Assembly (NCBI RefSeq): GCF_950023065.1
Contig: NC_088680.1
Coordinates: forward strand, 10,962,559 to 11,026,558
Direction: 5' to 3'
Length of the DNA: 64,000 nucleotides
Source of the DNA: Planococcus citri
Taxonomy: Eukaryota; Arthropoda; Insecta; Hemiptera; Pseudococcidae
Every line of letters begins with the position of its first letter. Positions within the stretch are counted from its first letter, which is position 1. The notes below the pieces were generated by a model. That model was not told the origin of the DNA. It saw only the letters and a list, made by a program, of their open reading frames with translations, and did no database searches. Made by a program: the position numbers and the translations under genes. This document shows positions 56,691 through 64,000 of this stretch, in pieces.

Positions 56691-58980
56691 CAGCTCAAGT
56701 ACACATAATTATTATGATCATCATCAAAATCGCTGAGTTCTGAACTACAGTTCTCTTACTTTTTGCAAACTCTTTCAAGCATGGATGGGTTATTGATTTT
56801 AGAAACATATTGTAGTTGGTTGTACGGTATAAAATAATGATAATCATGATACGAGGAGGAGGTGCTGGCGTAGCTCTAACTGCGGATGTCGATGATGGTG
56901 TATGAAAATATAGAGCAGCTGCAGTCATAGGAAAGTTTTCAAATAACTTGCCTAATACCTATATGCCATTCGTCCAATTGTAGGTACACTGTGAAATTAT
57001 GAAATTAGTTGCGCTTTTCACATATTCTGTATTTGAGTAGGTACTCTGGTACCATGGTTATTAAAAACAATGTACTTGTAATAAGTTGTTATAAGATCAA
57101 GTCCGAGTGTCCCTTCTTTTGCTACAACACGCTGATTATCCTGCTTAAGTCAAGCCACGTTCGTTCCTGATTCATGGAAACCTCTTTTCATGTGTTTTTA
57201 TTACCGTGAGGAGGAGGGGAGGGTCATCCAACTCTGTGATACATTTTTTCGCTTGATAAGGATTTTTATTCTTGTCCAAGAACCTGACTTTTTGGGAGTA
57301 TTTTTTGGAGGTTGGGGCCGGGGGGGGGGTTGTTTTGAGCCAAGACCTTCGAACGAATTTCAAACTCAACGATAACTAATCAAGCTCGGATCAAGTGCTT
57401 GGAAAGATCCATAATCTGTCTGAAAAAACGTCGTGAAAATACCTATAATTTTTCCAAGAAAATCAAAGAAATTTCAAGACCTTCGTAATAACACATTATA
57501 GTCTAAACGATACCTCGAGAACTGTTGGCATCATTTCCGTCACCCGAAAATTTATCTACCTAATGCCGAGAGGTCCTCCAGAAGGTGACATTGGACCGTT
57601 TCCACGTACTTAGCGGAAAAAACCATAAAGAAGACAAACAAACACAAAAAAATAAAGAGATGACTTCTCACAAAGAGATCTATGTTTCGAAATAAAAAAT
57701 TTATACCACGAGAACGAATGTATCAATGTCTGCTATAGTCTGCTATGTCGTACCTATACGATAAGATCATCATGATCATTGGCGGCGGCGGCTACGACCA
57801 TCGCCCAATTTAGGGGATTAAATTTTTTTAGACGTAGACGTGGTATTCGCACCGTGTTTGTGTATGGTAACTCATTACAACACACACGACGCAGCGATGA
57901 TGTGGCCAATACGTGGTCGACATTTAATGAGATGTGTTATCGGAATGAATTTTTTCTTCTTCTTCTCGTTTTTGTCTAGGCGATGGTCCTCGCGGGCAAT
58001 ACGGGCTGGGCGCCGCCATCGTGTTATCTCAATAGCGATGGCGACCATTTACAAAGACGTCGACGAATAAGCGTAATTCGGTTATTTTATCTACGCTAAT
58101 TGGTTAGGTCCACGTACGGACTATGGCCGTATCCATGAAATATATCTCTCGACTGCGTATACGAGTATGCCATGCCATAGAAACGTGATGTCAAAATTCT
58201 CGCCCTGCTCAAGGTTGAGGTGCTCGTTTAGTGTGTTGTAATAATGAAGTTGAGACTTACCGACTGTACGACGAGTACGGCTGCAGAGCCAATTGGATTA
58301 TATCAAACGATCTGTATTAACCTTGGCAGAGATCGTATGCCTTATAATATTGGAGGAGATGAAGTACTAGAGAAAAACCATTCCTTATGGATATTGTACT
58401 TTAATGACCAAAGTCGTCAGAGATGAAGATGTCAACAGTCTCGATCTCGATGGTGATGGTGGAAAATTACCAGCAAGGGCAAACTTATGTTTGAAGTAAC
58501 TACCTCTGAGAGTTATCATTTGGAAAAAAATGAAATAAAGTGACTGAAGATATAACTTGAGCTGGATGGAAAATCGCACCACGTCGTCGAATTAATTCCA
58601 TGCTGTGGAAAAGGCTTCGAAATCGCCCAACGTCAGCATTTTCACCCCGATTTGTTGTGAAAAATCTTAGTAATTGATGCTTGAGATCATGTCTCTGACT
58701 AACCTTGATGATGAGTTGATGACGTAGACATCAACTGCGTCAAATTGTGAAAATATTGTCGTCAATTGCGTCATATTTTATAGACTCGCACGTTTCGCCT
58801 TAGCTCTTGTTCTGCTATTCAGTTCTCCAGTTACAAGAGATAGAATTTCATCGACAGACTTCATTGCAGGGCTTTTTACGTCATGGTCAGGCCCATAATG
58901 AAGCATTTTTTTTCGAAAAATTCAATTTTTGGGAAATCCTTCCCCTCCCCTCTCCCTCCCCCAATGTAGCTCTTGTGAGG
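56691..58980. other. GC-balanced island, no gene recognised
   Basis: Mixed-composition DNA with short GGCGGCGGCGGC (57781-57792) and ATC-rich stretches. ORFs up to 78 codons lack domains and splice context. Could be regulatory or intronic. Confidence 0.35.
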
Positions 58981-59639
58981 ATTCAACTGCAAATCTAACT
59001 TCATATTCGTGTTCAGTGGGTTCAATTCATATGATAACGATACCCATATTATCAATCTTCTTTCGTCCCAAAATTGGAGGAGGGGGTGCCCATCAGCTCA
59101 AAATAGGGGTTTCGAGAAGTTGTTTAATTTTCTATTGTTTTTAGAGGCCCGCATGAAAAATTTCAAAATTTTATCACTGGCAGTGTCGCTTAAAAAATGT
59201 TGAAAAAACTTACGTAGTTGGACTCATGTTTCCTCTATTATATATATTTTGAGTGAATTCGAAATTTTTTGCTCAAAACTTGCTGAAGTACGATTTTTTT
59301 CTCTAAGAAAGCAGTTTCTTGCATTGTTGGCAAGAGGGGGGGGGGTGAGATATGAGACAATTTTTGAGTCTAAATTTGTGTTTAAAGTACCAACAACGTT
59401 TTATCAAAAATTTCAAAAATACGAGGACAGGGGCATTTCGCTTACCTACATATTTTACCTGGGAGTATCCTTTGGCCTTTCTTAAAAACTTGGTAAAAAT
59501 TGCATTAAACATGGTGAAAACATTTTGAAAATTACATATGAAAATTCTGAAAAACCTTTTATCGTACAAATTTACCAAAAATTGGTCAACTTTTCATGAA
59601 ATTCGCGCAAAAAATATCATGAAAATAAACTCGTCAAGA
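58981..59639. repeat. Fragment related to the GGGTCATTCC element
   Basis: Contains AAATCTAACTTCATATTCGT and GTTCAGTGGG, then CAAAATTGGAGGAGGGGGTG, closely matching the interior of the 26259-27398 element, followed by AT-rich sequence. No terminal repeats were found, so it is a fragment. Confidence 0.55.
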
Positions 59640-61310
59640 AAAAAGTTGGCCCTACCAACAAGATGGCGGCCATTTTGATCAACAGGTCAGCAGAAATCGC
59701 AGAATTTTTTGAACTGGACAAGGCTAGATCGAAAGAGCATGCAAAAATTCATCATCAGCAGAAATTTCAAGTGCTAAAGTGCATTTTTCGATTTTTGGTG
59801 AATTTTTAAAGATCAAAAATTTAAGCCAAAAATGAGGGGAAAAATCAAAATTTTATAAAATTGACCTAGAAAGCTGAAATTTGAGATACCCGATTTTCGA
59901 TCTGACAAATTGATTGGAAACTGTTTCAGACCATTTTGAGCAGTTTCGGAGCCTCCAGTACATTTTTGAAATTTGAAATTCCTACAAAATTTCATCAAAA
60001 TGCAAATTTATACTGTAAACTAATGTCAATACGCTACAAAGTCGACTACAGGTAGATTTCAACTCATTTTGGAGCCTCCAACAACTTTTTGGAATTTACT
60101 GGAGCCTCCAGCAGATTTTTCAATGCTTGAAATTTCCATAAAATTCTACCTAACAGAGCTGGAAATTTCAAAATTCACTCTGCACTCTAATTTCAACGCG
60201 TTATCAAGTCATCTGCAGGTAGGTTCACGTCATTTTGAAGCCTCCAACGACTTTTTGAAAATTCTTGGAGTCTCTAGTGTATTTCAAATTTTATCCAATG
60301 CAGTTGGAAATCCTAAATTTATACTGAAAACTAATTTCAATACGCTATGAAGTCGATTGCAGGTCGATTTCAAGTCGTTTTGAAGCCTCCGCCGATTTTT
60401 TTAGAAATTACTGGAGAATCCAGTAAATTATTCAACGCTCGAATTTTCAATAAAATTCTATCAAACCGAGCTGGATCTAAATTTTATTCTGCACTTCAAT
60501 TTCAAAACACTATCAAGTCGACTGCAGGCAGATTTCAAGTCGTTCTGGAGCCTCCATGAAAACCTTTTGGAAATTCCTGAAGCCCTCAGTAAATTTTTGA
60601 AACTTGAAATAAAATTGAAATTTCCTGATTTCAATATGCTATGAAGTCGATTGCAGGTCGATTTCAAGTCGTTTTGAAGCCTCCAGCGATTTTTTGGAAA
60701 TTACTGGAGCCTCCAGCAATTTTTCAATGCTCGAAATTTCTCATAAAATGTTACCAAACAGAGCTGGATCTAAATTTCACTTTTCACTTCAATTTCAAAA
60801 CACTATCAAGTCGACTGCAAGCAGATTTCAAGTCGTTCTGGAGCCTTCAGCAAACTTTTTGGAAATTACTGAAGCCTCCAGTAAATTTTTGAAGCTTGAA
60901 ATGAAATTTCTACAAAATTTCAGGAAATTTACAATACGCTTTGAAGTCGACTGGAGGTCGATTTCAAGTCGTTTTGAAGCCTCGAGCAACTTTTTGGAAA
61001 TTACTGGAGCCTCCAGCAGATTTTTCAATCCTTAAAATTTTTCAGAAAATGTCACCAAACAGAGCTGGATTTAAATTTCACTCTTCACTTCAATTTCATA
61101 ACACTGTCAAGTCGACTGCAGGCTGATTTCAAGTCGTTCTGGAGCCTCCAGCAATCTTTTTGAAAATTACTGAAGCCCCCCGTAAATTTTTGAAACTTGA
61201 AATGAAATTTCTATAAAATTTCAGCAATTTTCGAGCATTGAAAAATCTGCTGGAGGCTCCAGTAATTTCCAAAAAAGTTGCTGGAGGCGTCAAAACGACT
61301 TAAAAGTTAT
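59640..61310. repeat. Satellite array with about 297-bp higher-order period
   Basis: Head at 59640-59830 (AAGATGGCGGCCATTTTGAT). The array then has the landmark GATTTCAAGTCGTT (or variants) near 60048, 60214, 60358, 60525, 60654, 60818, 60952 and 61118. Spacings alternate about 165 and 130-145, so two related monomers make a dimer of 293-300 bp. GGAGCCTCCAG, itself nearly palindromic, recurs throughout. From about 61225 the repeat runs in the inverse orientation. ORFs in both strands here are by-products of the period. Confidence 0.8.
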
Positions 61311-63107
61311 CAATTTTACGTAAAATTGCAAATTTTGTCCCTTTTAGAGAGGGTTGAGGGGTACGGTACGGTACGGTAGCGATCTAAAAATTACATCTCG
61401 AGAGTAGGTACCATATTATTTTCTTTCAGAGAGTTCCAAAACCCAAAGATAGAGCTTTTTTGTTGGATTACCTATAGGTAAAAGTTTATGAAATTTATTA
61501 ATTTTTTTAAATGTTGTGAGCAGTGGAAATACAACAAGAATCAGGATAAATTACTTGGCTTTTTAAGGTACATATTTGGTTTGAAATCATTCTACTTTTT
61601 ACAAAGTCCTGCATTTTTATGTATTATTAGTCAGCTGGGATTTTAACGATCGAGTCACCCTGTGAGTTCCCCAATTATGAGAAAAAAAGATAAGAAACTC
61701 GTAAAATCGATTCCTGATTTTAGCTGAGGTTCCCTTGTAATTTTGTGTTCCTTTCAACCTGGACTCATTGGTAAAATTCAACCACTATACCTTGTTGTGG
61801 TGGTTAAAAATGAAATAAAATTAGTCATCGATCTAATCACATTGTCTGATACCAATATTTGTATAGATTTTACTCGCTATGGATTTTTTTTTGGTTGGAA
61901 AACTCACATTATGTGACATATGAGACATCTGGTGATTTCCATCAATTGTGATATCATAATAATAATAATGATACACGCTTCGATATCGACGACAATGTTC
62001 AAGAGGAAACCTCACGTTGAAAATTTATTTTTGAAATCCTCTTTCCCCTCTTGCCTAGCTCCTCTTGGTTCATTCTGTTTTACGATTATGTGGCTAGATA
62101 AAACACATTACGTTCGGGTAAAACGTATAGGTACATATTTTTTCGAATGGTGTAAACTCTGGTCATTAACAAGCATAATATAGCGTAGAAGAAGCAGAAT
62201 GGAGATGAAGAGGTACCTAGAGGTATGTACTTTGTATTATGAAGCCTGAAAACGACGACGATGGACATTGGTTTTGGTTATTAATGGTTTTTGACGCGGG
62301 CCCAGGCCGCGATCTATAGTCATAGCGCACATTGCACCGGCGTATTGTTTTTATCCGTCATCGTCATCTGTATAATTCCCGAATAGAGATCGGATCGTAT
62401 AGATTGGAGCATAGCATCTCGCCATAGCCATTGAAAATGGTATATTTTTTCCGATGTCGATGACTGCAGCACCCCGGCCACCCGGCCCAGACCTCCAATC
62501 TAGCCTCGTGGTTAGTTATCTGATCGTCGTCGTCATCGTCATCATCATCGTCATAGTCGTATGGAAGCCCGGTGAAAAGATGTGAGAACGGAATTAATTT
62601 TGGAATGCAAGCGTAAATCTTAATTGCTGATGAGATGCCGCAGCCGATGCCGCCACTCTTCGAGCTTGTGAGTTATTGGTGCGATGCCATCGATGAGATG
62701 GTGCTTATCAGGTGAGTAAGTAACGTGATTAAAGGTGTTGAATGGGATTGTGAGAAGCATATGGATATTGTGCGTGGAAGAGAAAGGAAATTGCAGTGTG
62801 GGAGAGGAGCAGGGAGAATTGGAGATTCAATGGGCTCGTGTAAGGGTTTCTTGCTTTTTTTTCTTCAAAGGAGGTGAGCTTTTGATGGTATCGATTTTTA
62901 ATGGTATGCTGGGCTACTGTGTGTGTTTCAAGTGTGTCTGCCTACTGGATATAAATTATGTCTCGAAGCTTATTGCTAGCTTAACATTACTTCATCTGTA
63001 GGTAGTTTTTTTTTGGATTTCATGAAACCAGAATTTTTTGACAAAAGGGAAAACAAGCTAGTAGCTACATTATAGTCCGGCTTATGGCATATATGGACTA
63101 ATTCCAC
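61311..63107. other. Intergenic DNA with a GC-balanced island
   Basis: 61311-61860 is AT-rich. 62280-62720 is GC-balanced with CGTCGTCATCGTCATC-type trinucleotides near 62524-62556. The ORFs at 61920-62183 and 62735-63001 show no recognisable protein features. Confidence 0.35.
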
Positions 63108-64000
63108 CCCCTCCTGATCCTCCGGGATAACTTTTTTCTCAAGCAAGACATCCTAAGGAACACCTTAGAGCGAACTTTCCGAAAAAAATTGCCCCTACCA
63201 ACAAAATGGCGGTGATTTTGAGCAATAGGTCAGACGAAATCGCAAAATATGCTTTTCAACATGGACTCGCCTCAAATTTTTCCAACTGGACAAAGCTAGA
63301 TCGAAAGAGCATGCAAAAATTTATCACCAGCCGAAATTTCAAGTGCTGAAGTGAATTTTTCGATTTTTGGTGAATTTTTGAAAATCAAATTCTTAAGCTA
63401 AAAATGAGAAAAAAAATCAAAATTTAATCAAATTGATCTAGAAAGCTGAAATTTGGCATATACCCTATTTTCGATTTGCCAAATCGATTGGAAACGATTT
63501 CAAATCGTTTTGAGCAGTGCTGGAGCCTCCAGTAGATTTTGGAAACTTGAAATTTCCACAAAATTTCATCAAATAAAGTTGGAAATTTGAAATTCACGCT
63601 GCATTCTAAATTAAACACGCTACTTAGACGCTTTGGAGCCTCCAGTGACTGTTTGAGAATTCTGGGAGTCTCCAGTAGATTTTGAAATTTTAAATTTCCA
63701 CAAAATTTCATCAAAGGCAGTTGAAAACCCAAAATTTATTCTGTAAACTAATTTCTATACGCTATGAAATCGACTGCAGGTAGACTTCAAGTCGTTTTGG
63801 AACCTACAGTGACTTTTTGAAGATTTCTGGAGCCTCCAGCAGATTTTTCAATGCTCAAATTTTCTATAGATATAATTTTACTAAACAGAGCTGGAAATCC
63901 AAAATTCACTCTGCACACCAATTTCAACAAGCTATCAAGGTGACTGCAGAAAGTCATTTTGGAGCCTCCAGTGACTTTTTGAAAATTCTTAGAGACTCCA
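63108..64000. repeat. Satellite-linked repeat, copy 3, running off the window
   Basis: Head begins near CCCCCTCCTGATCCTCCGGG (63107-63126), then AAAATGGCGGTGATTTTGAG and TAGATCGAAAGAGCATGCAA. Array sequence with GGAGCCTCCAG units follows from about 63520 to the end. The right boundary is outside the window. Confidence 0.7.

Noticed and set aside
60069..61126. Several overlapping ORFs on both strands (up to 113 codons)
   Set aside because: They follow the satellite period and repeat the same peptide words, so they are by-products of the array.
1..64000. CRISPR array, prokaryotic operons, ribosome binding sites
   Set aside because: The DNA is eukaryotic with introns; the repeats lack CRISPR structure and the repeat periods do not match.

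Overview
The window is nuclear eukaryotic DNA, AT-rich, with multi-exon genes, GT-AG introns, many foldback and terminal-inverted-repeat elements and a truncated LINE. The gene families (an insect-style sidestep-like Ig receptor, an LDL-receptor class A module, a LAPTM-like four-helix membrane protein) and the very frequent GTAGGTACCTA-type words point to an insect, probably a sternorrhynchan hemipteran such as a mealybug or aphid relative. That placement is inference.

Layout. 1-1.4 kb: repeats. 1.4-2.75 kb, plus strand: a six-exon LAPTM-like membrane protein. 3.4-4.4 kb: tandem repeats and a DNA-element remnant. 5.5-39.2 kb, minus strand: a locus built from about three duplicated units. Gene 1 (7345 to 5492) encodes a small secreted LDLa protein with a helical tail. 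Gene 2 (21365 to 8646) is reconstructed here as signal peptide, LDLa, Ig1, Ig2, Ig4 and a short tail. Gene 3 (39207 to 22839) is reconstructed as signal peptide, LDLa, Ig1, Ig2, Ig3, Ig4 and a tail, with an extra upstream set of Ig1-Ig2 exons, one of which is frameshifted. 39.3-64 kb: no gene recognised. It alternates between more GC-balanced islands, degenerate A/T-rich tracts, foldbacks, and a satellite with a higher-order period of about 297 bp.

How the locus fits together. The leader and LDLa exons lie directly upstream, on the same strand, of exons resembling the first four Ig domains of sidestep-family receptors. The LDLa donor is phase 1 and every Ig domain begins and ends in phase 1, so the whole chain reads in frame (gene 2: 1152 nt, 383 residues; gene 3: 1566 nt, 521 residues). 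Neither model has an FN3 domain or a membrane segment, so both products would be secreted. The units carry different transposon insertions, and the empty sites can be read in the sister copies. A secreted family joining LDLa to sidestep-type Ig domains is the most novel object here. It rests on exon reading and phase logic, with no transcript evidence.
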